The position numbers were made by a program, and so were the translations under genes. A model generated the notes under the pieces. It was not told the DNA's origin, ran no database searches, and saw nothing but the letters and a program-made list of their open reading frames with translations. DNA of 64,000 bases from Pseudomonas subflava (GTDB lineage: Bacteria > Pseudomonadota > Gammaproteobacteria > Pseudomonadales > Pseudomonadaceae), in the NCBI RefSeq assembly GCF_023823685.1, contig NZ_JAMXBF010000001.1, forward strand, positions 604,154-668,153, read 5' to 3'. Positions 7,841-18,408 of the stretch are shown piece after piece; position 1 is the stretch's first letter; every line of letters begins with the position of its first letter.

Positions 7841-10066
7841 ATGCGCTCAGGGATGCTCGCGCTGGCTGCAGGCCTGGCCTGCCTGCCGTTCCTGCCGGCA
7901 CTGCCGCCGACCTGGCTGCTGCTGGCATTGCTGCCGGTGGCGCTGATGCTGCTGCCCTGGCGCAGCTACCCCGCCGCGTTGTTCCTGCTCGGTTTCGCCT
8001 GGGCCTGCCACAGCGCCCAGTCCGCACTGGACGACTGGCTGCCGACGCCTCTCGATGGTCGCACCCTGTGGCTGGAAGGGCGGGTCAGCGGCCTGCCCGA
8101 GGCCGGCGGAGGTGTCGTGCGTTTCCAGCTGGAGCAGGCGAGCGCCCGTGAACACCGCTTGCCCGCGCGACTGCGCCTGTCCTGGTACGACGGTCCGCCA
8201 TTATTGGCCGGCGAGCGCTGGCGCCTGGCGGTCAAGCTCAAGCGCCCGCGCGGCCTGGTCAATCCGCAGGGCTTCGACTACGAGGCCTGGTTGCTGGCCC
8301 AGCGCATCGGTGCCACCGGCACGGTGAAGGCGGGTGAGCGATTGGTGCCAGCCTCGGGGCCTAGCGCCTGGCGCGACGGCTTGCGCCAGCGTCTGCTCGA
8401 GGTGGACGCCCATGGTCGTGCCGGCGGCCTGGCCGCCCTGGTGCTGGGCGATGACTCCGGCCTCAGCCGCGCCGATTGGCGGGTGCTGCAGGACACCGGC
8501 ACCGTGCACCTGCTGGTGATCTCCGGCCAGCACGTGGCGCTGCTGGCCGCGCTGCTCTACGGCCTGGTCGCCGGCCTGGCCCGGCTCGGCCTGTGGCCGC
8601 GCGCGCTGCCCTGGTTGCCCTGGGCCTGTGGCCTGGCCTTCGCCGGCGCGCTGGGCTACGGGTTGCTGGCCGGCTTCGAGGTGCCGGTGCGCCGTGCCTG
8701 CGTGATGGTCGCGCTGGTGTTGCTGTGGCGCCTGCGCTTTCGCCATCTCGGCTTGTGGTTTCCGCTGTTGCTGGCGTTCATCCTGGTGCTGCTGGTCGAG
8801 CCGTTGGCCAGCCTGCAGGCGGGCTTCTGGCTGTCCTTCGGCGCGGTGGCGGTGCTCGCCTGGGTGTTCGGCGGGCGGCTCGGCGCCTGGTCCTGGTGGC
8901 GCATCTGGTGGCGCGCCCAGTGGACCCTGGCGCTCGGCCTGCTGCCGCTGTTCTTCGCCCTGGGCCTGCCGCTCAGCCTGAGCGGTCCGCTGGCCAACCT
9001 GTTCGCCGTGCCTTGGGTCAGCCTGCTGGTGGTGCCGCTGGCATTGCTCGGCACGCTGCTGTTGCCGCTGCCCTGGCTGGGCGAGGCATTGCTGTGGCTC
9101 GCCGGTGGTCTGTTGGAGCTGTTATTCCAGGCGCTCGCCTGGCTGGCCGGTGCGTTGCCGGCCTGGCTGCCCACGTCACTGCCGCTCTGGTGCTGGCTGT
9201 TGGGCAGCCTGGGCGCGCTGCTGTGCCTGGCTCCGGCGGGGCTGCCGGGACGCGCGCTGGGGTTGGCCATGTTGCTGGCATTCTTCCTGCCGCCTCGTGA
9301 GCGAATTCCGGAGGGCCAGGCGGAGATCTGGCAGCTGGATGTCGGTCAGGGCCTGGCGGTGCTGGTACGCACCCGCGAGCATGCGCTGCTGTACGACGCG
9401 GGCCCGCGCTTCGGCGACTTCGACCTGGGTGAGCGGGTCGTGCTGCCTTCTCTGCGCCAGCTCGGCGTCGGTCGGCTCGATCTGATGCTGCTCAGCCACG
9501 CCGACAGCGACCATGCCGGCGGCGCCGAGGCGGTGGCCCGCGGCATGGGCATGGGCCGTGTGCTGAGTGGCGAGGCCAGCCAGCTGCCGACCGCATTGCG
9601 CGCAGAGTCCTGCGTCGATGGCGGCGAATGGCAATGGGACGGCGTACGCTTCCGCACCTGGCGCTGGTCGGCGGCCCAAGAGGGCAACCAGGCCTCCTGC
9701 GTGCTCAAGGTGGAGGCGGAGGGCGAGAGCCTACTGCTGACCGGCGACATCGACCAGCGCGCCGAGCAGGCGCTGATCGACCTGGGCCGAGCCCTGCGCT
9801 CGGACTGGTTGCAGGTGCCGCACCACGGCAGTCGCAGTTCCTCGAGTGCCACCTTCCTCGACGCCGTGGCGCCGCGGGGCGCCTTGATCTCGCGCGGCTG
9901 GCACAACCCCTTCGGTCATCCGCACCCGGGAGTCGTGGCGCGTTATCGGGAACGCGATATCGAGCTGTACGACAGCGCCGAGCACGGCGCCATCCGCCTG
10001 CTGCTGGGCTCTGGCGAAGGCGTTTCCACCTGGCGCGAGCGCCCGCGTTTCTGGCGGGAAAAATGA
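7841..10066 (+). CDS. comEC: DNA internalization protein ComEC/Rec2
   Basis: This large inner-membrane channel of 741 residues is expected to move single-stranded DNA across the cytoplasmic membrane in natural transformation. The N-terminus has hydrophobic helices and a DUF4131-type OB region (about 1-180). A competence domain with many helices follows (about 200-480, containing VLGDDSGLS and LVISGQHVALLAALLYG). The C-terminal metallo-beta-lactamase domain has LDVGQGLAVLV and SHADSDHAGG (HxDxDH). The gene appears intact. Whether this strain is transformable cannot be judged from here. Confidence 0.93.
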   Translation: MRSGMLALAAGLACLPFLPALPPTWLLLALLPVALMLLPWRSYPAALFLLGFAWACHSAQSALDDWLPTPLDGRTLWLEGRVSGLPEAGGGVVRFQLEQASAREHRLPARLRLSWYDGPPLLAGERWRLAVKLKRPRGLVNPQGFDYEAWLLAQRIGATGTVKAGERLVPASGPSAWRDGLRQRLLEVDAHGRAGGLAALVLGDDSGLSRADWRVLQDTGTVHLLVISGQHVALLAALLYGLVAGLARLGLWPRALPWLPWACGLAFAGALGYGLLAGFEVPVRRACVMVALVLLWRLRFRHLGLWFPLLLAFILVLLVEPLASLQAGFWLSFGAVAVLAWVFGGRLGAWSWWRIWWRAQWTLALGLLPLFFALGLPLSLSGPLANLFAVPWVSLLVVPLALLGTLLLPLPWLGEALLWLAGGLLELLFQALAWLAGALPAWLPTSLPLWCWLLGSLGALLCLAPAGLPGRALGLAMLLAFFLPPRERIPEGQAEIWQLDVGQGLAVLVRTREHALLYDAGPRFGDFDLGERVVLPSLRQLGVGRLDLMLLSHADSDHAGGAEAVARGMGMGRVLSGEASQLPTALRAESCVDGGEWQWDGVRFRTWRWSAAQEGNQASCVLKVEAEGESLLLTGDIDQRAEQALIDLGRALRSDWLQVPHHGSRSSSSATFLDAVAPRGALISRGWHNPFGHPHPGVVARYRERDIELYDSAEHGAIRLLLGSGEGVSTWRERPRFWREK

Positions 10067-10138
10067 GAACCGGGATGGTCTGCGTCGGCGCGACCCTATG
10101 CTAGAGTGGCGCCACTTTTCGGAGGGGGAATCGATACC

Positions 10139-10816
10139 GTGTGGGAGCTGGTCAAATCTGGCGGCTGGATGATGCTGCCGATCATTCTGTGTTCCATCGC
10201 CGCTGCCGGCATCATTGCCGAACGCCTCTGGACCCTGCGCGCCAGCCGTATCGCGCCGCCCCATCTGCTGGGCCAGGTATGGCTGTGGATCAAGGAAAAG
10301 AAGCTCACCAACGACAAGCTCAAGGAGCTGCGCGCCAACTCCCCGCTGGGGCAGGTGCTCGCCGCGGGCCTGGCCAACTCCAAGCATGGTCGCGAGATCA
10401 TGAAGGAGTGCATCGAAGAGGCCGCCGCCCGCGTCATCCATGAGCTGGAGCGCTACCTCAACGCCCTCGGCACCATCGCCGGCGTGGCGCCGCTGCTCGG
10501 CCTGCTCGGCACCGTGCTGGGCATGATCGACATCTTCAGCGCCTTCATGGGTTCCAACATGGCCAACGCCGCGGTGCTCGCCGGCGGTATCGCCAAGGCC
10601 CTGATCACCACCGCCGCCGGCCTGTTCGTGGCCATCCCGGCGCTGTTCTTCCACCGCTTCCTGCAGCGTCGCGTCGACGAACTGGTGGTCGGCATGGAAC
10701 AGGAGGCGATCAAGCTGGTGGAAGTGGTACAGGGCGACCGTGACGTCGACATGGGCAACGGCGCCGCGCCGGTTGCCACCGCCAAGGACACCCGCAAAGA
10801 GGGCAAGAAGGCGTGA
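10139..10816 (+). CDS. exbB: TolQ/ExbB-family proton-channel protein
   Basis: This 225-residue MotA/TolQ/ExbB-family inner-membrane protein has an N-terminal helix ([21 protein letters not shown]), a cytoplasmic loop, and two C-terminal helices ([19 protein letters not shown] and [19 protein letters not shown]). With the ExbD partner it should use proton-motive force to drive an energy-transducing protein. I chose GTG 10139, preceded by GGAGGGGG at 10121; the frame extends to 10106 but that start would place the Shine-Dalgarno inside the gene. It heads an envelope operon with exbD, lpxK, kdsB and murB. No TonB gene is adjacent. Confidence 0.88.
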   Translation: MWELVKSGGWMMLPIILCSIAAAGIIAERLWTLRASRIAPPHLLGQVWLWIKEKKLTNDKLKELRANSPLGQVLAAGLANSKHGREIMKECIEEAAARVIHELERYLNALGTIAGVAPLLGLLGTVLGMIDIFSAFMGSNMANAAVLAGGIAKALITTAAGLFVAIPALFFHRFLQRRVDELVVGMEQEAIKLVEVVQGDRDVDMGNGAAPVATAKDTRKEGKKA

Positions 10817-11241
10817 AGTTCCGGCGCAAACCGCGGGAGAACGTCGAGATCAACCTGGCGTCGCTGATCGACGTGGTATTCATCCTGCTGCTGTTCTTCG
10901 TGGTCACCACCACCTTCACCCGCGAGACCCAGCTCAAGGTCGACCTGCCCGAGGCTGCCAGCGGCACGCCGCCGGAAGACACCGCGCTGAAGCAGCTGGA
11001 AGTGCTGATCAGCCCCGAGGGCAGCTACTCGCTGAACGGCCAGCCGTTGCTCAAGAGCGACCTGGAAGGCCTGATGGCTGCCCTGGGCAAGGAATCCGGC
11101 GGTGACAACAGCCTGCCGCTGGCCATCAGCGCCGACGCCAAGACCCCGCACCAGGCGGTGATTACCGCGATGGACGCCGCCGGCAAGCTGGGCTTTTCCC
11201 ATCTGCGCATCACCACCGTCGAGGCCGAGGCCAAGCCTTGA
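10813..11241 (+). CDS. exbD: ExbD/TolR-family biopolymer transport protein
   Basis: This 142-residue protein has one N-terminal membrane helix that carries the family Asp ([22 protein letters not shown]) and a periplasmic domain after about residue 40. It pairs with the upstream ExbB-like protein. The GTG start overlaps the exbB stop as GTGA, and its stop overlaps the TTG start of lpxK. Confidence 0.9.
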   Translation: MKFRRKPRENVEINLASLIDVVFILLLFFVVTTTFTRETQLKVDLPEAASGTPPEDTALKQLEVLISPEGSYSLNGQPLLKSDLEGLMAALGKESGGDNSLPLAISADAKTPHQAVITAMDAAGKLGFSHLRITTVEAEAKP

Positions 11242-12242
11242 GCCTCGCCGACCGGCTCACCGCCGCCTGGTACCACGGCCATCCGGCCCTGATCCTGCTG
11301 CGCCCGCTGGAGTGGCTGTACCGGCGGGTGGTGCAGGGCAGGCGCCGCGCGTTTCTCGCCGGCGAGGGCGACATCTACCGCGCCCCGGTGCCGGTGCTGG
11401 TGGTCGGCAACGTCACGGTCGGCGGGACCGGCAAGACCCCCATGATTCTCTGGTTGATCGAGCATTGCCGCGCGCGAGGCCTGCGCGTCGGCGTGGTCAG
11501 TCGCGGCTATGGCGCCACGCCGCCGCAGCTGCCCTGGCGCGTGCGAGCGGATGATCCGGCCAGCGATGCCGGCGACGAGCCACTGCTGATCGTCCAGCGC
11601 AGCGGCGTGCCGATGATGATCGATCCGCGGCGCACCCGCGCCGTGCAGGCGCTGGTGGAGCAGGAGGAACTGGATCTGATCCTCTGCGACGACGGCCTGC
11701 AGCATTACCGCCTGGCCCGCGACATCGAGCTGGTGCTGGTGGATGCGGCGCGTGGCCTGGGCAATGGCCGCTGTCTGCCAGCCGGCCCCCTGCGTGAACC
11801 GGCCGAGCGCCTGGCCGAGGTGGATGCGGTGCTGCGCAACGGCGCCAGCGAGGACGGCAAGGGCGGATACGCCCTGCAGTTGCGCCCGAGCTCGCTGGTC
11901 AACCTGCGCAGCGGCGAGCGGGTCGGGCTGGGGCATTTCCCGCCGGGCCAGCAGGTCCACGCGGTCGCCGGCATCGGCAACCCGCAGCGTTTCTTCAACA
12001 CCCTCGAAGCGCTAAACTGGCGGCCGATCGCGCATCCCTTCGCCGACCACGCCAGCTTCAGCCCCGAGGCGCTGCAATTCAGTCCCGAACTGCCGCTGGT
12101 GATGACCGAGAAGGACGCGGTGAAATGCCGGGCCTTCGCTGCCGCCGACTGGTGGTACCTGGCCGTCGATGCGCAGCCGTCGTCGGCGTTCGCCACCTGG
12201 CTGGACGCCAAGCTGGACAGCCTGCTGACCGCGAAGCGCTGA
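11238..12242 (+). CDS. lpxK: Tetraacyldisaccharide 4'-kinase LpxK
   Basis: This 334-residue membrane-associated P-loop kinase phosphorylates the 4' position of the lipid A disaccharide precursor to give lipid IVA. The Walker A is [11 protein letters not shown], followed by [24 protein letters not shown] carries the conserved catalytic-side residues. The start is a TTG overlapping the exbD stop, and no ATG or GTG gives the expected N-terminus. It sits with kdsB, another lipopolysaccharide gene. Confidence 0.94.
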   Translation: MSLADRLTAAWYHGHPALILLRPLEWLYRRVVQGRRRAFLAGEGDIYRAPVPVLVVGNVTVGGTGKTPMILWLIEHCRARGLRVGVVSRGYGATPPQLPWRVRADDPASDAGDEPLLIVQRSGVPMMIDPRRTRAVQALVEQEELDLILCDDGLQHYRLARDIELVLVDAARGLGNGRCLPAGPLREPAERLAEVDAVLRNGASEDGKGGYALQLRPSSLVNLRSGERVGLGHFPPGQQVHAVAGIGNPQRFFNTLEALNWRPIAHPFADHASFSPEALQFSPELPLVMTEKDAVKCRAFAAADWWYLAVDAQPSSAFATWLDAKLDSLLTAKR

Positions 12243-12281
12243 GCTTCGCGTCCCGTATTCCCACCTCTTCGAGGACTCCCC

Positions 12282-12467
12282 ATGGATCCCAAACTGCTCG
12301 ACATCCTGGCCTGCCCGGTGTGCAAGGGCCCGCTGCAGCTTTCCGAGGACAAGACCGAGCTGATCAGCAAGGGCGCCGGCCTGGCGTACCCGATCCGCGA
12401 CGGCATCCCGGTGATGCTGGAGAGCGAAGCTCGCACCCTGACCGTCGATGAGCGCCTGGACAAGTAA
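12282..12467 (+). CDS. Trm112 family protein (YcaR-like)
   Basis: This small protein of 61 residues begins [18 protein letters not shown] and contains [11 protein letters not shown], the pattern of bacterial Trm112/YcaR proteins. Eukaryotic Trm112 activates methyltransferases; the role of the bacterial form next to kdsB is not established. One CxxC pair is present. The gene ends exactly where kdsB begins (TAA-ATG). Confidence 0.9.
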   Translation: MDPKLLDILACPVCKGPLQLSEDKTELISKGAGLAYPIRDGIPVMLESEARTLTVDERLDK

Positions 12468-13229
12468 ATGACCGTTTTCACCGTCGTGATCCCCGCCCGC
12501 TACGCCTCCAGCCGCCTGCCCGGCAAACCGCTGCAGGACATCGCCGGCAAGCCCATGGTCCAGCACGTCTGGGCACAGGCGAAGCAGAGCGGGGCCGCCC
12601 GCGTGGTGGTGGCCACCGATGACGCGCGCATCCTCGAGGCCTGCCAGGGCTTCGGCGCCGAGGTGCTGATGACCCGCGTCGACCACAACTCCGGCACCGA
12701 CCGCCTGGCCGAAGTTGCCACCCAGCTGGGCCTGGCCAACGACGCCATCGTGGTCAACGTGCAGGGCGACGAGCCGCTGATCCCGCCGAGCATCATCGAT
12801 CAGGTGGCCGCCAACCTGGCCGCCAATCCGCAGGCCGGCATCGCCACGCTGGCCGAGCCGATCGATGACGTTGCTGCGCTGTTCAACCCCAACGTGGTCA
12901 AGGTGGTGGCCGACAAGTCAGGCCTGGCCCTGACTTTCAGTCGCGCGCCGCTGGCCTGGGCCCGCGATGCCTTTGCCAAGAGTCGCGACGTGCTGCCGGA
13001 AGGCGTGCCGTACCGTCGGCATATCGGCATCTATGCCTACCGCGCCGGCTTTCTCCACGACTTCGTCGCCTGGGGCCCATGCTGGCTGGAAGACACCGAG
13101 TGTCTGGAGCAGCTGCGCGCCCTGTGGCATGGCGTGCGCATCCATGTCGCCGATGCTTTGGAGGCGCCGGCCGCTGGCGTCGACACCCCGGAAGACCTGG
13201 AGCGGGTGCGTCGCCTGCTGGGGGCCTGA
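12468..13229 (+). CDS. kdsB: 3-deoxy-manno-octulosonate cytidylyltransferase KdsB
   Basis: This cytosolic 253-residue enzyme activates KDO to CMP-KDO for lipopolysaccharide inner core. Motifs include [19 protein letters not shown] at the nucleotide-binding N-terminus, [12 protein letters not shown] and [10 protein letters not shown] with the Mg2+ ligand Asp. Length is normal. It follows the Trm112 gene with no gap and its stop overlaps the phosphatase start (TGATG). Confidence 0.96.
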   Translation: MTVFTVVIPARYASSRLPGKPLQDIAGKPMVQHVWAQAKQSGAARVVVATDDARILEACQGFGAEVLMTRVDHNSGTDRLAEVATQLGLANDAIVVNVQGDEPLIPPSIIDQVAANLAANPQAGIATLAEPIDDVAALFNPNVVKVVADKSGLALTFSRAPLAWARDAFAKSRDVLPEGVPYRRHIGIYAYRAGFLHDFVAWGPCWLEDTECLEQLRALWHGVRIHVADALEAPAAGVDTPEDLERVRRLLGA

Positions 13230-13693
13230 TGCGCGTCCTGTTCGTCTGCATGGGCAACATCTGCCGCTCGCCCACGGCCGAGGGCGTGTTTCGCCATCGC
13301 CTGCGGGGCGCCGGCCTGCACGAGCGGGTGACGGTGGACTCCGCCGGTACTGGCGACTGGCACGTTGGCAAGGCGCCCGACGGCCGTTCCAGCCAGGCGG
13401 CGCTGAGCCGCGGCTATGACCTGTCGAGCCTGCGCGCACGCCAGGTGCAGCGCGAGGATTTCCAGCGCTTCGACCTGATCCTGGCCATGGACCACGACAA
13501 TCTGGCCCGCCTGCAGGGGCTGCGGCCCGGCAGCGGCGGTGCCGATCTGGATCTGTTCCTGCGTCGCTACCAGCTGGCGCTGGACGAGGTGCCCGATCCC
13601 TATTACGGCGGCGCCGATGGCTTCGAGCAGGTGCTGGACCTGATCGAGCAGGCCAGTGATGCGCTGCTCGCCGAGATCCGGGGGCGCCTGTGA
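13229..13693 (+). CDS. Low-molecular-weight protein-tyrosine phosphatase
   Basis: This 154-residue enzyme has the P-loop VCMGNICRSPTAEG (CX5R) at the extreme N-terminus and the general-acid Asp in VPDPYYGG. Such enzymes can reverse tyrosine phosphorylation, for example of exopolysaccharide kinases, but no cognate kinase is visible here. The true start is ATG 13229, one base into the kdsB stop; a longer frame upstream runs inside kdsB. The last four bases overlap murB (GTGA). Confidence 0.92.
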   Translation: MRVLFVCMGNICRSPTAEGVFRHRLRGAGLHERVTVDSAGTGDWHVGKAPDGRSSQAALSRGYDLSSLRARQVQREDFQRFDLILAMDHDNLARLQGLRPGSGGADLDLFLRRYQLALDEVPDPYYGGADGFEQVLDLIEQASDALLAEIRGRL

Positions 13694-14709
13694 GCCTGCA
13701 CCTGCACGAGTCGGTTTCCCTGAAACCCTTCAACACCTTCGGCGTGGAAGTGAAGGCCCGGCTGTTCGCCGAGGCGCGTAGCGACGACGAGGTACGCGAG
13801 GCGCTGGCCGAGGCCGAGCGCCTTGGCCTGCCGCTGCTTCCGGTCGGTGGCGGCAGCAACCTGCTGCTGACCGGCGACGTGGAGGCTCTGGTGCTGCGCA
13901 TGGCCAGTCGCGGGCTGCGCATCTTCGAAGACGATGGCGAGCGAGTGCTGGTGGAGGCGGAGGCCGGCGAGCCCTGGCATCCGTTCGTGCTCTGGAGCCT
14001 GGAGCAGGGTCTTTCCGGCCTGGAGAACCTCAGCCTGATTCCGGGTACCGTCGGCGCCGCGCCGATGCAGAACATCGGTGCCTACGGCGTCGAGATCAGC
14101 GATGTATTCGCCGGGCTTACTGCGCTGGATCGCCAGAGCGGCGAGCTGCGCGAGTTCGGCCTGGAGGAATGCGCATTCGCGTACCGCGACAGTCTGTTCA
14201 AGCAGCAGCCGGGGCGCTGGCTGATCCTGCGGGTACGTTTCGCCCTGAGCCGCAAGGCGACGCTGCGCCTGGACTACGGTCCGGTGCGCCAGCGCTTGCA
14301 GCAGGAGGGCATCGAGACGCCGACCGCCCGCGACGTGAGCCGCGCCATCTGCGCCATCCGCAGCGAGAAGTTGCCCGACCCGGCCGAGCTGGGCAATGCC
14401 GGCAGCTTCTTCAAGAATCCGGTGGTGCCGATCGAGCTGGCCGAGCGTATCCGTGCCGAGCACGCCGATCTGGTCAGCTATCCGGCCGGCGAGGGATTGG
14501 CCAAGCTGGCCGCCGGCTGGCTGATCGAGCGGGCAGGGTGGAAGGACTTTCGCGAGGGTGACGCCGGCGTGCATCGTCTGCAGGCACTGGTGCTGGTCAA
14601 CCATGGCGCGGCAACCGGCAGCGAACTGCTGGCCCTGGCGCGGCGCATCCAGGCGGATATCGAGCGGCGCTTCGGTGTGGCGCTGGAGATAGAGCCCAAC
14701 GTGATCTGA
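13690..14709 (+). CDS. murB: UDP-N-acetylenolpyruvoylglucosamine reductase MurB
   Basis: This FAD enzyme of 339 residues makes UDP-MurNAc, the second committed step of peptidoglycan synthesis. LKPFNTFGVEVKARLF, LPVGGGSNLLLTGD, IPGTVGAAPMQNIGAYGVEI and NAGSFFKNP are the expected FAD and substrate motifs (type I MurB, E. coli-like length). The GTG start overlaps the phosphatase stop. A strong terminator shared with rne follows. Confidence 0.96.
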   Translation: MSLHLHESVSLKPFNTFGVEVKARLFAEARSDDEVREALAEAERLGLPLLPVGGGSNLLLTGDVEALVLRMASRGLRIFEDDGERVLVEAEAGEPWHPFVLWSLEQGLSGLENLSLIPGTVGAAPMQNIGAYGVEISDVFAGLTALDRQSGELREFGLEECAFAYRDSLFKQQPGRWLILRVRFALSRKATLRLDYGPVRQRLQQEGIETPTARDVSRAICAIRSEKLPDPAELGNAGSFFKNPVVPIELAERIRAEHADLVSYPAGEGLAKLAAGWLIERAGWKDFREGDAGVHRLQALVLVNHGAATGSELLALARRIQADIERRFGVALEIEPNVI

Positions 14710-14750
14710 GGGCTGTTCGTGCCGGTCTCGTTACCGTACGGGCCGAAACG

Positions 14751-14781
14751 AAAAAGGGGATGCCGAAGCATCCCCTTTTTT
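14751..14781. terminator. Bidirectional terminator between murB and rne
   Basis: AAAAAGGGGATGC, loop CGAA, and GCATCCCCTTTTTT form a 13-bp stem with A-run and T-run on the two sides. It ends murB on the plus strand and rne on the minus strand (rne stop at 14795). Confidence 0.93.
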
Positions 14782-14794
14782 ATGCGCCGCTGAA

Positions 14795-17700
14795 TCAGTG
14801 CTGCGGCTTGGTCTCGTCCTCGGTCGCCGGGGCGGCCTCGGTGCCGGCTTCGGCCTGCTGCTCCGCGACGGTCTCGTCACTCGGCTCGCTCTGGGTTACC
14901 TGGGGAATCTCCAGGATGGCCTCGGGGGCCTCCGCTACCGGCTCTTCGACGGTCTCGACGACGCTCTCCATCGGGGCGGCAGCCGGCTCGGCCACGGGCT
15001 CAACGGCCTCGACCTTCGGTGCAGCCTCGGCTGCAGCGGCGAGGCGGGCGGCCTCCTGCTGGCGACGACGCACTTCACGCGGATCGTTCGGTGCGCGACC
15101 GCCACTGGCCTGGGCCGGCGCGGTTGCCGGAGCCTCTTCCACCACCGGCGCGGCCGGAGCTTCGACGGCAGGCTCCGCAACGGCCGGTTCGGCCGGCGCG
15201 GTGACGACCGCCGCGGTGTCGACCGGCGCGGTTTCCACGGTTACCGGCTCGTTGGCGACGACCGGCGCGGGCTCTTCGGCCATGACGCGAACTTCGGGCT
15301 GCTGCGCCCGTTCTTCGGCCGCGACGCTGGCTTCAGCCTGCTGCGGTTGCTCGGCGACCGGAGACTGCTCGGTTTCGGCCAGGGCCTGCTCGGCGACGAA
15401 GGTCACGGCAGCGGCGGCGGCCACGGCAGCGCCTTCGGCAGACGTTGTGGTAGCGCCTTCGGTGCCTTCGGCTGCGGCCTCTTCGCCTTCCTCGACGATG
15501 GGGTTGCCATCGGCATCGCGCAGACGCTCGCGGCGGTTGCTGCGGCGACGCTGGCCACGGGAGCGGCGGCGCGGACGATCACCGCCCTCGTCGGCGTCCT
15601 GACCGTCTTCCAGCTGCTCGGCGTTCTCCAGCACTTCCTCTTCGGCGGCCTCGGCGCTCAGTTGCTCGGGACGCGGCTGGCGCTCTTCACGCGGCGGGCG
15701 CGGCTGACGCTCCTCGCGCGGCTTGCGCTCTGCACGTTGCTCCTGGGCTTCGGCATTGCCGGCATCCAGCGGTTCGCGCAGTTCGCGGCGGCGCTCTTCG
15801 CGACCTTCGCGCGGCTGGCGCTCACTGCGCTCACGACGGTTTTCCTGGCCTTCACCGCGCGGCTCGCGGGGCTCGCGTGGTTGACGCTCCTGGCGCTCCT
15901 CGCGGGGCTGGCGTTCTTCGCGAGCTTCGCGCGGCTGACGCTCTTCACGCGGCTTGCGCTCCTCGCGCTCGCCACGGTCACTGCGCTCGTTGCGTTCACC
16001 ACGCTCGCTACGATCACGGCCACGGCCGTCGCGACGATTCTGCTGGCGACCGTTGCGGCGCTCGTCGCCACGCGGCTTGCGCTCGGCGGGCTTGGCTTCG
16101 GCAGTCGGCTGCGGTTCTTCTTCCTTGCCGGCGAACAGGCTGACCAGTCCCTTGACCAGGCCCTTGAACAGGCTCGGCTGCGGGGTCGGCGCGACCGGCG
16201 CCAGCGGGGCGGCCGGGGTCGGTGCGGCCGGGCGCGGCGGGGTGGTCTTCAGCGCGGCTTCCTGGCGAACCAGGGTGCGGGTGGCGCTGACCGGCTGGGC
16301 GTCTTCGACTTCCGCAGCGGCCATTTCGTAGCTGGACTGGCCGCTCATCACTTCCGGGCTGTCGTCGCGCAGGCGCTGGACTTCGAAGTGCGGGGTTTCC
16401 AGGTGGTCGTTCGGCAGGATCACGATGCGCGCACGGGTGCGCAGCTCGATCTTGGTGATGCTGTTGCGCTTCTCGTTGAGCAGGAAGGCGGCAACCGGGA
16501 TCGGCACCTGGGCGCGAACCTCGGCGGTGCGGTCCTTCAGGGCCTCTTCCTCGATCAGGCGCAGGATGGCCAGCGACAGGGACTCGACGTCGCGGATGAT
16601 GCCCTGGCCGTTGCAGCGCGGGCAGACGATGCCGCTGGTCTCGCCGAGCGACGGACGCAGGCGCTGACGGGACATTTCCAGCAGGCCGAAGCGCGAGATG
16701 CGGCCGACCTGGACGCGGGCGCGGTCGGCTTCCAGGGCTTCGCGGACTTTTTCTTCCACGGCGCGCTGGTTCTTGGCCGGGGTCATGTCGATGAAGTCGA
16801 TGACGATCAGGCCGCCGATGTCGCGCAGGCGCAGCTGGCGGGCGATCTCTTCGGCCGCTTCCAGGTTGGTCTGCAGGGCGGTTTCTTCGATGTCGCCGCC
16901 TTTGGTCGCACGCGCCGAGTTGATGTCGATGGACACCAAGGCTTCGGTCGGGTCGATCACGATGGAGCCGCCGGACGGTAGCTTCACTTCGCGCTGAAAG
17001 GCGGTCTCGATCTGGCTCTCGATCTGGAAGCGGTTGAACAGCGGCACGCTGTCTTCGTACAGCTTGATCTTGCTGGCGTACTGCGGCATGACCTGCTGGA
17101 TGAAGGCCAAGGCTTCTTCCTGGGCCTCGACGCTGTCCACCAGTACTTCGCCGATGTCCTGGCGCAGGTAGTCGCGGATGGCGCGGATGATGACGTTGGA
17201 TTCCTGGTAGATCAGGAACGGTGCGGCACGACCCTGGGAGGCTTCCTTGATGGCGGTCCACAGCTGGATCAGGTAGTCCAGGTCGAGCTGCAGCTCTTCG
17301 CTGGAGCGACCGAGGCCGGCGGTGCGCACGATCAGGCCCATGTCGCCCGGGGCGTTGAGGCCGTTCAGCGCTTCACGCAGTTCGTTGCGCTCTTCGCCTT
17401 CGATGCGGCGGGAAATGCCACCGGCGCGTGGGTTGTTCGGCATCAGGACCAGGTAACGGCCGGCGAGGCTGATGAAGGTGGTCAGGGCGGCGCCCTTGTT
17501 GCCACGCTCTTCCTTCTCGACCTGGACGATGACTTCCTGGCCTTCCTTCAATACTTCCTTGATGTTGACGCGGCCGCCTTCGGGGGCCTTGGAGAAGTAT
17601 TCGCGGGAGATTTCCTTCAGCGGCAGGAAGCCATGGCGCTCGGCACCGAAATCGACGAACGCCGCTTCGAGGCTGGGCTCGACGCGGGTGATGCGGCCCT

Positions 17701-17827
17701 TGTAGATGTTGGCCTTCTTCTGCTCGCGGGCGCCGGACTCGATGTCCAGGTCGTAGAGCTTCTGGCCGTCTACCAGGGCGACACGCAACTCTTCGGGCTG
17801 AGTTGCGTTGATCAGCATTCTTTTCAT
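14795..17827 (-). CDS. rne: Ribonuclease E
   Basis: This 1010-residue endoribonuclease is the core of mRNA decay and rRNA/tRNA processing. The N-terminal catalytic half has the S1 RNA-binding domain (around residues 35-120), the 5'-sensor region with [11 protein letters not shown], the DNase-I-like site with VSIDINSAR and IVIDFIDM (catalytic Asp pair), and the Zn-link CPRCNGQG. From about residue 520 the protein is low complexity: an Arg/Glu-rich tract with many RxERQPRE-type units, then an Ala/Glu/Pro-rich tail, the disordered degradosome scaffold. The start is ATG 17827 ([10 protein letters not shown], as in homologues). An 8-bp hairpin lies 12 bases before it. Confidence 0.95.
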   Translation of the reverse strand: MKRMLINATQPEELRVALVDGQKLYDLDIESGAREQKKANIYKGRITRVEPSLEAAFVDFGAERHGFLPLKEISREYFSKAPEGGRVNIKEVLKEGQEVIVQVEKEERGNKGAALTTFISLAGRYLVLMPNNPRAGGISRRIEGEERNELREALNGLNAPGDMGLIVRTAGLGRSSEELQLDLDYLIQLWTAIKEASQGRAAPFLIYQESNVIIRAIRDYLRQDIGEVLVDSVEAQEEALAFIQQVMPQYASKIKLYEDSVPLFNRFQIESQIETAFQREVKLPSGGSIVIDPTEALVSIDINSARATKGGDIEETALQTNLEAAEEIARQLRLRDIGGLIVIDFIDMTPAKNQRAVEEKVREALEADRARVQVGRISRFGLLEMSRQRLRPSLGETSGIVCPRCNGQGIIRDVESLSLAILRLIEEEALKDRTAEVRAQVPIPVAAFLLNEKRNSITKIELRTRARIVILPNDHLETPHFEVQRLRDDSPEVMSGQSSYEMAAAEVEDAQPVSATRTLVRQEAALKTTPPRPAAPTPAAPLAPVAPTPQPSLFKGLVKGLVSLFAGKEEEPQPTAEAKPAERKPRGDERRNGRQQNRRDGRGRDRSERGERNERSDRGEREERKPREERQPREAREERQPREERQERQPREPREPRGEGQENRRERSERQPREGREERRRELREPLDAGNAEAQEQRAERKPREERQPRPPREERQPRPEQLSAEAAEEEVLENAEQLEDGQDADEGGDRPRRRSRGQRRRSNRRERLRDADGNPIVEEGEEAAAEGTEGATTTSAEGAAVAAAAAVTFVAEQALAETEQSPVAEQPQQAEASVAAEERAQQPEVRVMAEEPAPVVANEPVTVETAPVDTAAVVTAPAEPAVAEPAVEAPAAPVVEEAPATAPAQASGGRAPNDPREVRRRQQEAARLAAAAEAAPKVEAVEPVAEPAAAPMESVVETVEEPVAEAPEAILEIPQVTQSEPSDETVAEQQAEAGTEAAPATEDETKPQH

Positions 17828-18373
17828 GTTGTACCAATGGTTTCCGGGCTGCCGGAAACGGCGTTTGGCACACACGACTCTCACGGTCGGTGTCAGGGTG
17901 CGCTCGGGAGTGGTCGTAAATCACTCCAGTGTCCAGCGGCTCTGGCCAACGGGGCCTGGGCCGCGACTACGCTCCTGTTTGCTGTGGTGACAGAAGCACT
18001 CAGTCAGGGGAGGAATCAACCGGTCGGTGCGGACGATGGTGAAGCGTCTGTAATGCTTGAAGCTACGCTGTCCGACGGTTGTGCATCTCCACCCTACACG
18101 TATCGCTGAAATCGGGTGCCGCTCGCTGAATCCGCAGCGGGTTTGCATTAATCGCAGATCTCTTCGGGAGGTCTGCGCGTCTGTCGAGCCTGCTCGCGAC
18201 TTCTGCGCGTGGCGCATCGATGACAGGCTCGTGGCTCAAGGCTTTGTTTCCGGGATTCGTCGCGCTCTGTGCGGCGAGATTCCCGTCGGACGGCCTTACG
18301 TCCTGAAAGGGTTGCGCTCGGCAGGGATGGCAGGATTGTCGATCATCCGCTGACCGGGCCGCTTTTGGCGGCG
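17828..18373 (-). promoter_or_regulatory. Long 5' leader of rne (predicted, about 546 nt)
   Basis: No ORF that I can support lies in this stretch, which extends from the predicted rne transcription start to its ATG. It contains several potential hairpins: GTTTCCGG/CCGGAAAC at 17840-17859, ending 12 bases before the start codon and including the only purine-rich GGAA; CAGATCTC..GAGGTCTG with a UUCG-type loop at about 18152-18172 (as read on the plus strand); and GCTG/CAGC near 18125. In E. coli the rne leader is known to mediate feedback control by RNase E. A similar role here is inference. Confidence 0.55.
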
Positions 18374-18379
18374 TTCGCG

Positions 18380-18408
18380 ACTATAGCAGCAATGATTAAG
18401 TGCTTCAA
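18380..18408 (-). promoter_or_regulatory. Predicted sigma70 promoter for rne
   Basis: On the minus strand a -35 box TTGAAG (18408-18403) and a -10 box TATAGT (18385-18380) are separated by 17 bp. Transcription would start near 18373. No competing gene lies between it and rne. Confidence 0.65.

Noticed and set aside
10106..10138. An earlier GTG start for the exbB-like gene
   Set aside because: It would place the GGAGGGGG ribosome site inside the gene. The family starts at [10 protein letters not shown], which is GTG 10139.
15640..16100. Tandem repeats in rne that could suggest a CRISPR or satellite
   Set aside because: The repeats are coding: they encode the Arg/Glu/Pro-rich scaffold units. 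There are no regular spacers or leader.
14798..16981. A 727-codon plus-strand frame antisense to rne
   Set aside because: The translation is a repetitive Ala/Leu/Gly/Arg string that mirrors the Arg/Glu-rich scaffold of RNase E. No ribosome site or homology.
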